64,000 bases of DNA from Chryseobacterium sp. LAM-KRS1 (GCF_013184525.1 NZ_JAAOIZ010000001.1:496001-560000); one strand, 5' to 3'. Positions 1-8,120 are shown, numbered from the stretch's first letter. Numbers and translations: made by a program. Notes: a model not told the origin generated them from the letters alone.

Positions 1-1020
1 GGAGATAAAAAAGGCCGGCTATCCGTATTATTCGGTTCTATTCTTGTATATTCCCTCGCAAACATAGCCTGTGGATTCCTCCCTTACTTTCCTAAAGAGC
101 ATTTGGTGTACCAATATGCGGGTTTAAGGTTTATTGCAGGTATTGGGTTAGCCGGAGAGCTTGGAGCCGGAATAACCCTTGTTTCTGAAAGCCTCCCGAA
201 AAGTTTACGGGCAATAGGGACATCGGTAGTGGCAGGTTTTGGATTAATGGGTGCGGTAGTGGCTCAGCTAACTGTTGAACTCGCCGGAAGCTGGAATATT
301 TCATACATTATCGGAGGTGTTCTGGGGATTATGCTGCTATTTTTAAGGATAAGCGTTTCAGAATCGGGAATTTATAAGAATATTGAGCATCAGACGAATG
401 TTTCAAAAGGCAATTTTCTTTCCTTTTTTACCAATAAAGATCGTTTCATCAGGTATATGAAATGTATAGCTGTCGGACTTCCAACCTGGTATTGTATAGG
501 TATTCTTGCTGTGTTAGCCAATCAGTTTGCTCCGGAAATGGGCATTAAGGAGATCAATCCCGGAAAAGCTATTATGTGGGGATACGTTGGAATATCTATC
601 GGGGATTTGATGAGTGGATTTATTTCACATCTTTTAAAATCCAGGAAAATGGCTATTTTTTATATGCTGGCATTTACGCTGGTAGGTGTTGCAGTTATGC
701 TTTTCGGTAATACCAATACCGAAACCAAATATTACATTTTCTGTGTATGGCTAGGGCTGGGAACAGGATATTGGGCCATGTTCGTTACCCTGGCTGCCGA
801 ACAGTTCGGGACCAATATCAGGAATACGGCAACGACTACTGTTCCTAATATGGTAAGGGGATTGGTGCCTGTAATGATTCTGGCTTTTGACTTACTTAAG
901 CATAATTTTACCGTTATCATAAGTGCCGCTATTGTTGGAGTAATCGTTTTCGGACTGGCATTTTATTCATCAATTACGATTTCCGAAACCCATAACAAAG
1001 ACCTTGAATTTACAGAATAA
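1..1020 (+). CDS. MFS transporter, C-terminal part (5' truncated by window edge)
   Basis: Major facilitator superfamily permease of the inner membrane, substrate unknown. The frame is open from base 1, so the true start lies outside the window; 339 codons are present. The first visible residues (GDKKGRLSVLFGS) form the loop 2-3 signature of MFS proteins (GD..GR), so only about two membrane helices are missing. Glycine-rich helix 4-5 segments (AGIGLAGELGAG, a SESLP turn, then GTSVVAGFGLMGA) resemble the metabolite:H+ symporter or sugar-porter branches. The rest alternates hydrophobic helices with short basic loops and ends with an acidic tail. I see no clear terminator in the 168 bases before the next gene. 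Family is confident; substrate is not inferable. Confidence 0.85.
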   Translation, partial: GDKKGRLSVLFGSILVYSLANIACGFLPYFPKEHLVYQYAGLRFIAGIGLAGELGAGITLVSESLPKSLRAIGTSVVAGFGLMGAVVAQLTVELAGSWNISYIIGGVLGIMLLFLRISVSESGIYKNIEHQTNVSKGNFLSFFTNKDRFIRYMKCIAVGLPTWYCIGILAVLANQFAPEMGIKEINPGKAIMWGYVGISIGDLMSGFISHLLKSRKMAIFYMLAFTLVGVAVMLFGNTNTETKYYIFCVWLGLGTGYWAMFVTLAAEQFGTNIRNTATTTVPNMVRGLVPVMILAFDLLKHNFTVIISAAIVGVIVFGLAFYSSITISETHNKDLEFTE

Positions 1021-1188
1021 CAGCAGGTGTTTAATAAATTGTAAAAGTGTTTTTTGCTTTAAAAAATTAATAACTGTTTTTATATAAATAAATTATGAAT
1101 TTTTTTTGTAAACTATGCTTTGAATATTAATTATTTGTTTAAATTTGAAATCATTAAACTATATTGTTCAATCTCAAAATCAAATCAC

Positions 1189-1383
1189 ATGGTAAACAAC
1201 ATTTTTAAAAACGCTAAGAAATTAAACAAAGGAGAACTTAAAAACATCGTAGGAGGTGTAAACGTGAATCCTGATTTATCTCTATGCGGATGCAGCTGTT
1301 CAGGTTCTGTAACTGGTCCTAAATACTGCATTCAGTACATTGCTTGCCCACAGGTATATACTTGTGATCAGTCGGCAATTTAA
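1189..1383 (+). CDS. bacteriocin-like double-glycine leader peptide with six cysteines
   Basis: A 64-residue small protein. Its N-terminus (KKLNKGELKNIVGG, residues 10-23) matches the GG-type leader of Bacteroidota bacteriocin-like peptides (a KLx(R/K)x(E/D)LKxIxGG pattern), which peptidase-containing ABC exporters are known to cleave after GG in other systems. The remaining core of about 41 residues holds six cysteines (33, 35, 37, 47, 53, 59) with a CxCxC cluster. An upstream in-frame ATG at 1120 would add 23 residues unlike any leader, so the start at 1189 is preferred. No exporter or modification enzyme is adjacent. A strong terminator follows at 1431. Family-level identity is likely; antimicrobial or signalling activity is unproven. 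Confidence 0.75.
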   Translation: MVNNIFKNAKKLNKGELKNIVGGVNVNPDLSLCGCSCSGSVTGPKYCIQYIACPQVYTCDQSAI

Positions 1384-1430
1384 TTACGAATTATTTCAGT
1401 TAGAAATAAACATTTCCACATTTAATACGC

Positions 1431-1468
1431 AAAAGCCTTTTGGGGATCCAAAGGGCTTTTGTCTTTTT
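1431..1468. terminator. bidirectional intrinsic terminator
   Basis: An AAAAGCC arm and a GGGCTTTT arm with a short GGAT loop are followed by a T-rich run. It sits between the peptide gene (+) and the convergent YeiH-type gene (-) and overlaps the latter's stop, so it probably serves both. Confidence 0.8.
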
Positions 1469-2423
1469 AATGGATAATATACAACAATGTTCCCGTACTT
1501 ATAGAAATCCATAGGATGACTGCTACAGCCAGTGGCTTAAAACCAATTGTTTTTAAGGTTTGCAGAGAAAGGGTGGAACCAATAAGAAATAAAGTTAAGT
1601 TTAATCCTGATTTTGAAACTGTGGTAATGATCTGACTGAAATGAGCAAACAAGGGTATATAGGTATTTAATAAGATTGCAAAAACAAAATATCCGATAAA
1701 CCACGGAACTTTAATCTTCGATTCTTTATTTTTAAAGATCAACATGGTCATAAGAGAAACCGGAATAATCCATAAAGCACGGGCAAGCTTCACAGTAGTG
1801 GCTGTTTTTAATGCTTCATCCCCAAACTTGCCTGCAGCTCCCACAACGGAACTGGTATCATGAATACCGATCGCACACCATAACCCGAATTGCTCCTGGG
1901 AAAGGTGTAATGCATGACCAATAACAGGGTAAACAAATAATGCAATGGAGTTTAAAGTAAAAATGATTGCAAGAGCAAGAGAAATCTGTTTGGTGCTGGG
2001 TTTAATGATGGGAGAGGTAGCCGCTATGGCGCTACCTCCACAGATAGCGGTACCAACAGAAACCAGATATGACAATTTTTTTTCCAGCTTACATACTTTA
2101 CCTAAAAAATACCCCAGGATCATTACTGTTGCAATGCTTACAACGGTTAATATAAAACCCGTTTTACCAGCCTGTAAAGCTTCGTTAAGTTTTAATCCGA
2201 AACCCAACCCTACAATGGATATCTGAAGCAGTAAGTGAATATACCGATGGAGATATTTCTCAAAAAGATTTCCTAAAAGGACAGCGAGTAGAAACCCTAA
2301 AGCAAGAGCGATGGGAGATGAAATCCACGGTGTAAGCGTAATGACTGCTAATGTAAGGAAAATGATTTTCTTTGTTTTTTCGTTTTGGATAAAACGATTC
2401 ATATTATAGATTCTTGAATTCAT
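1467..2423 (-). CDS. YeiH/UPF0324 family putative sulfate exporter
   Basis: A 318-residue polytopic inner-membrane protein of the UPF0324 (Cons_hypoth698, YeiH) family, often annotated as a putative sulfate exporter. Family hallmarks are the glycine-rich VGTAICGGSAIAA segment near the middle and the IGIHDTSSVVGAA motif that follows, within about ten hydrophobic helices. A second ATG at 2402 (MNRFIQ) is an equally plausible start. A LysR regulator lies directly upstream on the same strand, the arrangement known for E. coli yeiE-yeiH. This supports the family call and suggests local regulation. Substrate specificity is only a database-style label. Confidence 0.85.
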   Translation of the reverse strand: MNSRIYNMNRFIQNEKTKKIIFLTLAVITLTPWISSPIALALGFLLAVLLGNLFEKYLHRYIHLLLQISIVGLGFGLKLNEALQAGKTGFILTVVSIATVMILGYFLGKVCKLEKKLSYLVSVGTAICGGSAIAATSPIIKPSTKQISLALAIIFTLNSIALFVYPVIGHALHLSQEQFGLWCAIGIHDTSSVVGAAGKFGDEALKTATTVKLARALWIIPVSLMTMLIFKNKESKIKVPWFIGYFVFAILLNTYIPLFAHFSQIITTVSKSGLNLTLFLIGSTLSLQTLKTIGFKPLAVAVILWISISTGTLLYIIH

Positions 2424-2485
2424 TCTTCAAAATTCTACAATTAATTATTACAATGTAAATTGTATTTTGTTATACTGGATAACTT

Positions 2486-3367
2486 TTAGTTATAATTTAT
2501 AAACTTTAAGAAAAGTTGAATAAGGGCAGATTGCTCTCCTTTTGGAAGGATATAATGGAAGTTTCTTTCAATACTGAAATTTTTAATATCAATAATCGTC
2601 AGAGTATTATTTTTCAGCTCATTTAAGACAGTGCTTACGGAAAGAAATGCCAGACATTCGGAATGAAGGAGGTAGTTTTTTATACTTTCGCTGCTTCCCA
2701 ATTGCATAACAATATTGAGATTTCCTAGGTCAATACCTTTCTCTTTTAACCGACTCTGGATAAACTCCTGTGTTCCCGAGCCTTGCTCCCGGAAGATCAG
2801 GTCTGTATTGTATAAATCTTTCAATTGCAGTGTCTTGTTCATAAGAGGGTGGTCCGCTTTTGCAACAAGTACAATTTCATCGGGTTTAAAAATTTTATAA
2901 TCAAAATAGGAAGATTGGGATTCGCCTTCAATGATTCCCAGGTCAATTTTACCCTCTTTTAATAATGTTGATATAGCTTCTGTATTGTAAGTAAGCAGTT
3001 CAATCTTAATATCCCGGTAATACGAATGAAATTTTGCGAGGATCTCAGGAAGAATATATTGTGCAACGGTAGTACTTGCGCCAATAATCAGCTTTCCCCT
3101 GTGTTCAGAATTCAGCCGATAAATTTCAAACTCCAGATCCCTGTACATATTGCGGATCTTTTCTGCATATTCGTAAAGTATGACTCCACTACCAGTAAGC
3201 TGGATAGATGTACCTTTCCTGTTAAACAGCCTGGTGTTAAGCTGGCTCTCTATTTCCTTGATATGTTTGGTGACCGCCGGTTGAGAGATATTCAACTCCT
3301 CAGAAGCTTTTGTAAAGCTCAGTCTTGAAGCAACCGTGTGAAAAACTTTAAGTCTGTAGTCAAACAT
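2486..3367 (-). CDS. LysR family transcriptional regulator
   Basis: A 293-residue DNA-binding regulator. The N-terminal winged helix-turn-helix (LSFTKASEELNISQPAVTKH) is classic LysR and is followed by a linker helix and a periplasmic-binding-protein-like effector domain from about residue 90 (KLIIGASTTVAQYILP). An upstream ATG at 3391 would add eight residues of no family character; MFDYRLKVFHTVA is the normal LysR start, so 3367 is chosen. It lies 62 bases upstream of the YeiH-type permease on the same strand. By analogy with YeiE/CysB-like regulators it probably controls that gene, but the effector is unknown. Confidence 0.9.
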   Translation of the reverse strand: MFDYRLKVFHTVASRLSFTKASEELNISQPAVTKHIKEIESQLNTRLFNRKGTSIQLTGSGVILYEYAEKIRNMYRDLEFEIYRLNSEHRGKLIIGASTTVAQYILPEILAKFHSYYRDIKIELLTYNTEAISTLLKEGKIDLGIIEGESQSSYFDYKIFKPDEIVLVAKADHPLMNKTLQLKDLYNTDLIFREQGSGTQEFIQSRLKEKGIDLGNLNIVMQLGSSESIKNYLLHSECLAFLSVSTVLNELKNNTLTIIDIKNFSIERNFHYILPKGEQSALIQLFLKFINYN

Positions 3368-3427
3368 GCTGTAAAAACAATTAAGACACAAACTTAGTTA
3401 AATTGTATGTAAGAATACCTTTAAAAT

Positions 3428-4732
3428 TCAGAGATCTGAAAAACTTTTATCCTGGTCGCTCTCGTATCTGCGATGTTTAGCTTGTCCGATTCTTTGCCGT
3501 GTGTAAATGCTGTTTCTGCCCGATAATAAATAAGAAACAACACAAGCTATGGCAACATAAATTCCGGATTCAGCTCCAAAAAGCTCAATCCCCATCAACA
3601 TACACGCAAGGGGAGTATTGGTTGCTCCCGCAAAAACTGCCACAAAACCCATTCCTGCCAAAAGCCCGAAAGGAAGAGGGATAAACAGGGATAAAGCACT
3701 TCCCAATGTTGCTCCGATAAAAAATAACGGAGTTACTTCACCGCCTTTGAATCCTGCGGATAATGTTATGATCGTAAAAATCATTTTTAAGGCAAAATCA
3801 TAAAAAGGCAACTGATTTTCGAATGATTCCACAATTGTAGGGATCCCCAGACCGATATACCGTGTTGTTCCCATTGTAAATACAGCAATAGCAACAATAC
3901 CACCACCCACAATAGGCCGTAATGGGGGAAACGTGATTTTAGATTTGAATATTCTTCCTGTCCAATGTATCATTTTACTGAATGCTGCTGCACACAGACC
4001 AAAAGCAATACCGGCCAGAATACTGTAAAGAATAGGTAAAAACTCAGGTTTTGGGATGAAATCAATATGATAATGGGTATGTTTTACATTCCACAGATCG
4101 GTTGCCCAGTTTGCAATAATAGCAGACGCAAATGCAGGAAAAATGGCATTATAACGGATTCTACCGATGAGAAAAACTTCAAGACCGAATACCGCTCCGG
4201 CTAGCGGTGTTCCAAAAACAGAACCGAAACCAGCAGCTATGGCAGCAATAATTAAAATTTTCCTTTCGGTTTTATCAAGTCTGAATGGTTTACTGATCTG
4301 GTCTGAAATTGCCCCTGCCATTTGTATTGCTGTTCCTTCACGGCCTGCAGAACCTCCGAAAAAATGAGTAACTATAGTACCCAGATATACAAAAGGAGCC
4401 ATTTTAAAAGGAATGGTTTTCTGAGGATCATGAATGGTATCGATTAGTAAATTATTACCGGCTTCGACGTCCTTTCCATAGTAATGATATAGCAGCCCTA
4501 TTAAAAAACCGGCCACCGGAAGAAGCGCAATCAGCCAGATATGGTTCTCCCTGAAACGGGTAGCCCATTCAAGGGACTGCAAAAACCCGGCTGAGGCACT
4601 TCCGACCAGAATTCCGATGATCGAGCTGATGCAAAGCCATTTTACAATATATGGGAGAGCAGGGAATTTTCTAAAGAAAAATCTTGAATGAAATACTATT
4701 TTTTTACTTACTGTTCGGGGATTTTTAGACAT
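3428..4732 (-). CDS. CLC-type anion transporter, probable fluoride/proton antiporter (CLC-F)
   Basis: A 434-residue CLC superfamily membrane protein. The GREGT motif (residues 130-134) supplies the gating glutamate Glu132. At the position of the canonical GSGIP chloride motif this protein has AGNNLL (91-96), and at the GxFxP region it has GGEVTP (330-335). Loss of the chloride-coordinating Ser and a GREGT motif are features of the CLC-F fluoride exporters, as I recall from work on that subclass. The upstream leader carries a fluoride riboswitch, which independently supports fluoride export rather than chloride transport. There is no C-terminal CBS pair. It is monocistronic on the minus strand. 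Confidence 0.88.
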   Translation of the reverse strand: MSKNPRTVSKKIVFHSRFFFRKFPALPYIVKWLCISSIIGILVGSASAGFLQSLEWATRFRENHIWLIALLPVAGFLIGLLYHYYGKDVEAGNNLLIDTIHDPQKTIPFKMAPFVYLGTIVTHFFGGSAGREGTAIQMAGAISDQISKPFRLDKTERKILIIAAIAAGFGSVFGTPLAGAVFGLEVFLIGRIRYNAIFPAFASAIIANWATDLWNVKHTHYHIDFIPKPEFLPILYSILAGIAFGLCAAAFSKMIHWTGRIFKSKITFPPLRPIVGGGIVAIAVFTMGTTRYIGLGIPTIVESFENQLPFYDFALKMIFTIITLSAGFKGGEVTPLFFIGATLGSALSLFIPLPFGLLAGMGFVAVFAGATNTPLACMLMGIELFGAESGIYVAIACVVSYLLSGRNSIYTRQRIGQAKHRRYESDQDKSFSDL

Positions 4733-4738
4733 AATAAT

Positions 4739-4773
4739 CCTGATTAATTTTGGTTGATAATCTATTAATCAGG
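4739..4773 (-). promoter_or_regulatory. hairpin between fluoride aptamer and start codon, candidate expression platform
   Basis: A perfect 10-bp inverted repeat (CCTGATTAAT and ATTAATCAGG) encloses a 15-nt loop and ends six bases before the CLC-F start codon. The 5' arm shares its first two C residues with the aptamer's GACGCC pseudoknot strand. Ligand-stabilised pseudoknot pairing could therefore compete with this hairpin and free the translation start. The pairing is seen directly; the switching role is inference. Confidence 0.5.
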
Positions 4774-4821
4774 CGTCATCAGCTTACGTAAAGCGGTTGG
4801 GTAAGGAAGAACACCATTTCC
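4764..4821 (-). promoter_or_regulatory. fluoride riboswitch (crcB motif)
   Basis: Read on the minus strand, the leader has a P1-type stem GGAA/TTCC enclosing ATGGTGTTC, then an ACCCAACCGC linker, a small GCTT/AAGC hairpin and the conserved GCTGATGACGCC 3' strand. GGTGTT in the loop can pair with GACGCC (six pairs including two G-U wobbles), which is the fluoride-riboswitch pseudoknot. Order and spacing match the crcB motif, and the downstream gene is a CLC-F-type transporter. The identification was made by eye. Confidence 0.85.
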
Positions 4822-4843
4822 TTTTGAGCTACAAAGATAAATA

Positions 4844-5686
4844 TTATTTATTAATTTTATAATGCATTGCTTTATCAATCTCAATAGGATTATTATACTT
4901 TCTTATTACCTCCTGCATGCTTTTGGTTTGTGTATTGAGCTCATCTACATTGCGGATTTCCTTTCCGTTGATATTGATATTAAGATCAGTTGCTGTTTTG
5001 CTGATGGTATTTCTTTCAAAAGCAAAAGGGTCATTATAAAACTCCAGCAATAATTTTTGCTTTTGCTTTTCATTGATGGGGATTGCTTTGTTGCCAAAAT
5101 TAGACTCCAGAAAATCTTCAGTGGATGGTGTTCCTGTTAATGTTTCGCTTTTTAGAAGATAATAGATGAAATTTTTATTTGAATCGGATAACTCAAAAAT
5201 TAACCCCGGCAGACCACGAAATTTAAAAGGTCCTTCATTAAAAGGAATATCCTTACAAAACCACGCAGTCCAGCTTCTTCCTCCAAAATCTGCAGTTGCT
5301 TTTTGCAAAGTGTAATGTTCTACTTTTTTCACTTCATCAGAGATCATCCAGTTGATTTTGTCCGTAGTCCTGAATGAATAATATCCTGCTTTTATGTTAA
5401 TGAAATTTTCGTGATCAAAGGAGTTGACTTTTCTTTTTACAACCTGTCCGGACATATCCGTATAGCTGGAGTTCATTCCGAACTTTTTATTTAAAGAATC
5501 CGTAGCCATTAGGTTTTGTCCGTAGAACTTAACTTCTTTTGGGGTGATATCCAGGATCATATTCAGCTTTTCATAACCGGATTCCGTGGAGTCCATTTTA
5601 TATTTGAGCTCATAAATGAACCTATGGGTCTGGGACTGAACAAAAGTAATAATTAACAGGGCAGATAATGTAAAAATAATTTTCAT
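4844..5686 (-). CDS. GLPGLI family secreted protein
   Basis: A 280-residue exported protein with an N-terminal signal peptide (hydrophobic run to about residue 17, cleavage near QSQT). The name-giving GLPGLI motif is at residues 158-163 (FKFRGLPGLIFEL). The family is restricted mainly to Bacteroidota; members are secreted proteins of unknown biochemical role, and some paralogues are encoded next to TonB-dependent receptors. Here it stands alone between the CLC-F leader and a thioesterase gene, both on the same strand but separated by about 75-110 bases. There is no catalytic motif I recognise. Confidence 0.88.
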   Translation of the reverse strand: MKIIFTLSALLIITFVQSQTHRFIYELKYKMDSTESGYEKLNMILDITPKEVKFYGQNLMATDSLNKKFGMNSSYTDMSGQVVKRKVNSFDHENFINIKAGYYSFRTTDKINWMISDEVKKVEHYTLQKATADFGGRSWTAWFCKDIPFNEGPFKFRGLPGLIFELSDSNKNFIYYLLKSETLTGTPSTEDFLESNFGNKAIPINEKQKQKLLLEFYNDPFAFERNTISKTATDLNININGKEIRNVDELNTQTKSMQEVIRKYNNPIEIDKAMHYKINK

Positions 5687-5760
5687 GATATCTATAAATT
5701 TCTATTCCTTAACTATAAATTGTTGCTCATCTCTTTATGATTAATGAATTGCTGCCTTTC

Positions 5761-6228
5761 TTATAAAAAAGGCTTCATTTCATCCTCAATCTGGGTCCTT
5801 AATTCCATAAGTCTTTTTGCATACTGCTCCTGCTGCTTTTCTTCTTCAGTCTCAGGAACCCATTTAGGAACAGGCAGCTTTTTGCCATTTTCATCCACGG
5901 CCACAAAAACAATGATGCAATGTGTCTTCTTGTCAAAATTAGGTTGCTTGAGGTTTCTCGAAAATACATTGATCGAAATGTGCATGCTGGAGGTTCCGGT
6001 ATAAATAACCTGAGCTTCAACCTTCACAATTTCCCCGATTTTAATGGGTTCATAAAAACGAATTCCCCCTACGTAAACCGTTACAGAATAATTTCCGCTC
6101 CAGGTAGTCGCACAGGCATAGCCGGCCTGGTCTATCCATTTCATCACGCTTCCCCCGTGAACATTTCCTCCATAATTAACATCCGATGGTTCCGAGATAA
6201 ACTGAAACGTAATTGGCTTGTTCTGCAT
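5761..6228 (-). CDS. acyl-CoA thioesterase, hotdog fold (YciA/BACH type)
   Basis: A 155-residue hotdog-fold thioesterase expected to hydrolyse acyl-CoA to free fatty acid and CoA in the cytosol. The conserved N-terminal segment NVHGGSVMKWIDQAG (residues 22-36) carries the helix-start Gly-Gly and Asp of this family, followed by the YVGGIRF and YTGTSSMHI strands. The C-terminus is a charged helix (EETEEEKQQ type) typical of acyl-CoA hydrolases of the BACH/YciA group. Single copy, not in an obvious operon. Chain-length preference cannot be read from sequence. Confidence 0.88.
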   Translation of the reverse strand: MQNKPITFQFISEPSDVNYGGNVHGGSVMKWIDQAGYACATTWSGNYSVTVYVGGIRFYEPIKIGEIVKVEAQVIYTGTSSMHISINVFSRNLKQPNFDKKTHCIIVFVAVDENGKKLPVPKWVPETEEEKQQEQYAKRLMELRTQIEDEMKPFL

Positions 6229-6298
6229 TGTATAAAATTTGAATAAAGATATTTAATAATTTTCAAAATCCTGAATTAAATCATAATTTTGAAGGGTT

Positions 6299-6320
6299 AA
6301 AGCTTATCATAAGCTTTTTT
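6299..6320 (+). terminator. terminator-like hairpin in the leader of the ArsC-like gene
   Basis: A perfect AAAGCTTA / TAAGCTTT stem with a 3-base loop runs into a T tract. It lies between a TAATTTTG -7-like box (6284-6291) and the start codon at 6345, so it could attenuate that gene or end a very short transcript. There is no gene on this strand upstream for it to terminate within 4.9 kb. Confidence 0.45.
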
Positions 6321-6344
6321 AGGATCATAAAAATCATAATAGAG

Positions 6345-6698
6345 ATGAAAAAAGTATTCCATCTGAATACCTGCGATACCTGCAGAAAGATATTGGCACA
6401 GTTTGATCTTACAGACTGGGAACTCCGAGAAATTAAGAAAGAGCCGGTTACAGAAGAAGAGCTTGCTGAGATGTACAAAAGGACTCAGTCATATGAAGCA
6501 TTGTTTAGCAAAAAGTCTACACAGATTAAATTACGGGGACTGGATGTAAAATCATTAAAAGAAAAGGATTTTAAAAATTTATTACTGGATCATTATACCT
6601 TTTTGAAACGACCTGTTTTCGTAACGGATAAGGAAATTTTTGTGGGAAATGATAAAAACAATATTGAGAATTTAAAAAAGTTCTTTGGTGCCGAATAA
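6345..6698 (+). CDS. ArsC/Spx-family thioredoxin-fold protein
   Basis: A 117-residue ArsC/Spx/YffB family protein. The N-terminal CDTC (residues 10-13, in LNTCDTCRKIL) gives a CxxC redox pair, and the family's Lys-Arg-Pro element appears as FLKRPVFVTD near residue 88. Relatives are glutaredoxin-linked arsenate reductases, Spx-type RNA polymerase-binding regulators, or uncharacterised YffB proteins. No ars genes are adjacent, and the CxxC resembles Spx more than classical ArsC, so the specific role is open. A terminator-like hairpin sits in its leader and a clear terminator lies about 100 bases after the stop. Confidence 0.8.
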   Translation: MKKVFHLNTCDTCRKILAQFDLTDWELREIKKEPVTEEELAEMYKRTQSYEALFSKKSTQIKLRGLDVKSLKEKDFKNLLLDHYTFLKRPVFVTDKEIFVGNDKNNIENLKKFFGAE

Positions 6699-6800
6699 TT
6701 TCTGAAAATAAGATCATACAAATTTAAAACTTCGATTTATAAAGGATTGTTTTTTCTGATTTGAAATATTTCAATCAATAAAATACATAGGTAATTTAGG

Positions 6801-6833
6801 ATATCCGGTATTGTTTACCGGATATTTTCTTTT
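6801..6833 (+). terminator. intrinsic terminator
   Basis: A perfect 10-bp stem ATATCCGGTA / TACCGGATAT with a 5-base loop is followed by a T-rich run. It ends the ArsC-like transcript. Confidence 0.85.
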
Positions 6834-6988
6834 TTGTAGAATTTAATTGAAAAAGAGTATTTTTTTATTTTTTCGTATGTTAGCTATTGATGAAAAAATT
6901 CCCGGATTGTTTTGTTCCCCAATACCTTAAACAAGGTCTGGGAAAGTTTTCATCTGATTTATATACAAAAAAACAGTAAAGCAAAATT

Positions 6989-7693
6989 ATGATGGAAAAA
7001 GATTTTAATCCTTTAATCAAAGCTGTTCAGAGCTTAAGAAAACTAAGTATTGACATCGCCCTTACCCATAAAGAAATTGTAGCGGGCAATGATGAGATCA
7101 TAAAACAGATCGAAGAAGCAGGAGAGCTGATTGTTTCTTCCAATGATAGCATTATCATCAATGTTTGGGTGACAGAAAAAGCTAAGCTGACTGAAAACAT
7201 TATTGTATTGCTTGGGCTTCTTAGGAGTATTGAAGATAAGTTCAACACTAATGACCACTCTCACCTTATAGAAATCAGACAAACTTACAACCATTATAAG
7301 GATGTTGTAATTAACATTCTGAAAGAAATGCAGAATGTGGGAAACACTATCTTTACAGCAGGAAACCTCCAAAAATGGGACAATATCTGGGAAATTATTT
7401 CAAATAATCTGAACCGGGTTCTTTCCATATCTGAATCCTACAAATTAAAACTGACCCTAATGGAAAATCTTGAACCGGATGAAATTGATGCTTTAACATT
7501 AGATATCCTGAAATATATTCCATGGAGTTACCCGGATTCGGAAGTTCAAAATTATGAAAGCCAGTATGCGAAGGCTTACCATGAATTAAATCAATCCCAG
7601 TCAGAGAAAAAAAATGTATGGAATAAAGTTCTTAATGTTTTGGCTGGTGGTATGGACGATACATCAGCACATCGGTTGTCAATCAAAAGATAA
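6989..7693 (+). CDS. hypothetical helical protein
   Basis: A 234-residue protein I do not recognise. It has no signal peptide or membrane segment. The composition (many Glu, Lys, Asn, Ile and Leu in heptad-like spacing through residues 1-150) suggests a largely alpha-helical cytosolic protein. The start has two adjacent ATGs (6989 and 6992). A helical bundle is followed by a PDSE-type hinge near residue 180 and a basic C-terminus. It is preceded by the ArsC-like terminator and about 150 bases of A/T-rich sequence. It lies immediately upstream of a GG-leader peptide gene with its own promoter, so co-transcription is not required. Confidence 0.6.
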   Translation: MMEKDFNPLIKAVQSLRKLSIDIALTHKEIVAGNDEIIKQIEEAGELIVSSNDSIIINVWVTEKAKLTENIIVLLGLLRSIEDKFNTNDHSHLIEIRQTYNHYKDVVINILKEMQNVGNTIFTAGNLQKWDNIWEIISNNLNRVLSISESYKLKLTLMENLEPDEIDALTLDILKYIPWSYPDSEVQNYESQYAKAYHELNQSQSEKKNVWNKVLNVLAGGMDDTSAHRLSIKR

Positions 7694-7795
7694 ATATTGA
7701 GTGATTGGTTTAATACAGCCAAAAATTAAGGCGTAGTTTTGTTTTATATTATTTTATTTCAGGTATTTATGTGATTTATTTTTCTTCAGATATCG

Positions 7796-7825
7796 TTTCT
7801 ATATGTCGGGAAAATTTTATATTTG
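7796..7825 (+). promoter_or_regulatory. Bacteroidota-type promoter for the second GG-leader peptide
   Basis: TATATTTG at 7818-7825 matches the TAnnTTTG -7 box, with TTTC at 7796-7799 18 bases upstream as a near-consensus -33 box. The position implies transcription starts near 7830, which excludes the in-frame ATG at 7771 and supports the start at 7846. Confidence 0.65.
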
Positions 7826-7845
7826 ATGATACCAAAAATATTATT

Positions 7846-8031
7846 ATGTTAAAAAATGTTCACAAAATCAAAAGCCTAAACAGGGGAGACCTTAGAGTAA
7901 TCAATGGAGGAATCGGACCTGTTGTAAATTGCAATTTTTTATGCGGCGGTGCCGGTGGAGTAGTTTCCAATAATCCGGGAATGGGTGATGTATGTTCCCC
8001 GGATCGGAAACTATGCTGTATCTGCTATTAG
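7846..8031 (+). CDS. bacteriocin-like double-glycine leader peptide with six cysteines (second)
   Basis: A 61-residue peptide with leader residues KSLNRGDLRVINGG (9-22), clearly related to the leader of the peptide at 1189. Its core is different: glycine-rich with six cysteines at 29, 33, 50, 57, 58 and 60, ending CCICY. The start at 7846 is fixed by the promoter just upstream and by leader alignment. A compact terminator follows within 10 bases, so it is a self-contained transcription unit. No peptidase-ABC transporter, lanthionine synthetase or immunity gene is recognisable nearby. Bacteriocin-like is a family label; biological activity is unknown. Confidence 0.72.
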   Translation: MLKNVHKIKSLNRGDLRVINGGIGPVVNCNFLCGGAGGVVSNNPGMGDVCSPDRKLCCICY

Positions 8032-8040
8032 ACTAAAAAA

Positions 8041-8068
8041 GGCTGTATCCTATACAGTCTTTTTTTTG
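8041..8068 (+). terminator. intrinsic terminator of the second GG-leader peptide
   Basis: CTGTAT / ATACAG stem with a 3-base loop followed by eight T residues, starting 10 bases after the stop codon. Confidence 0.85.
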
Positions 8069-8120
8069 TGGAAAAGCAAATTATTTTAACAATATTTGTA
8101 TTCTGTTTTACTTTTGTATC

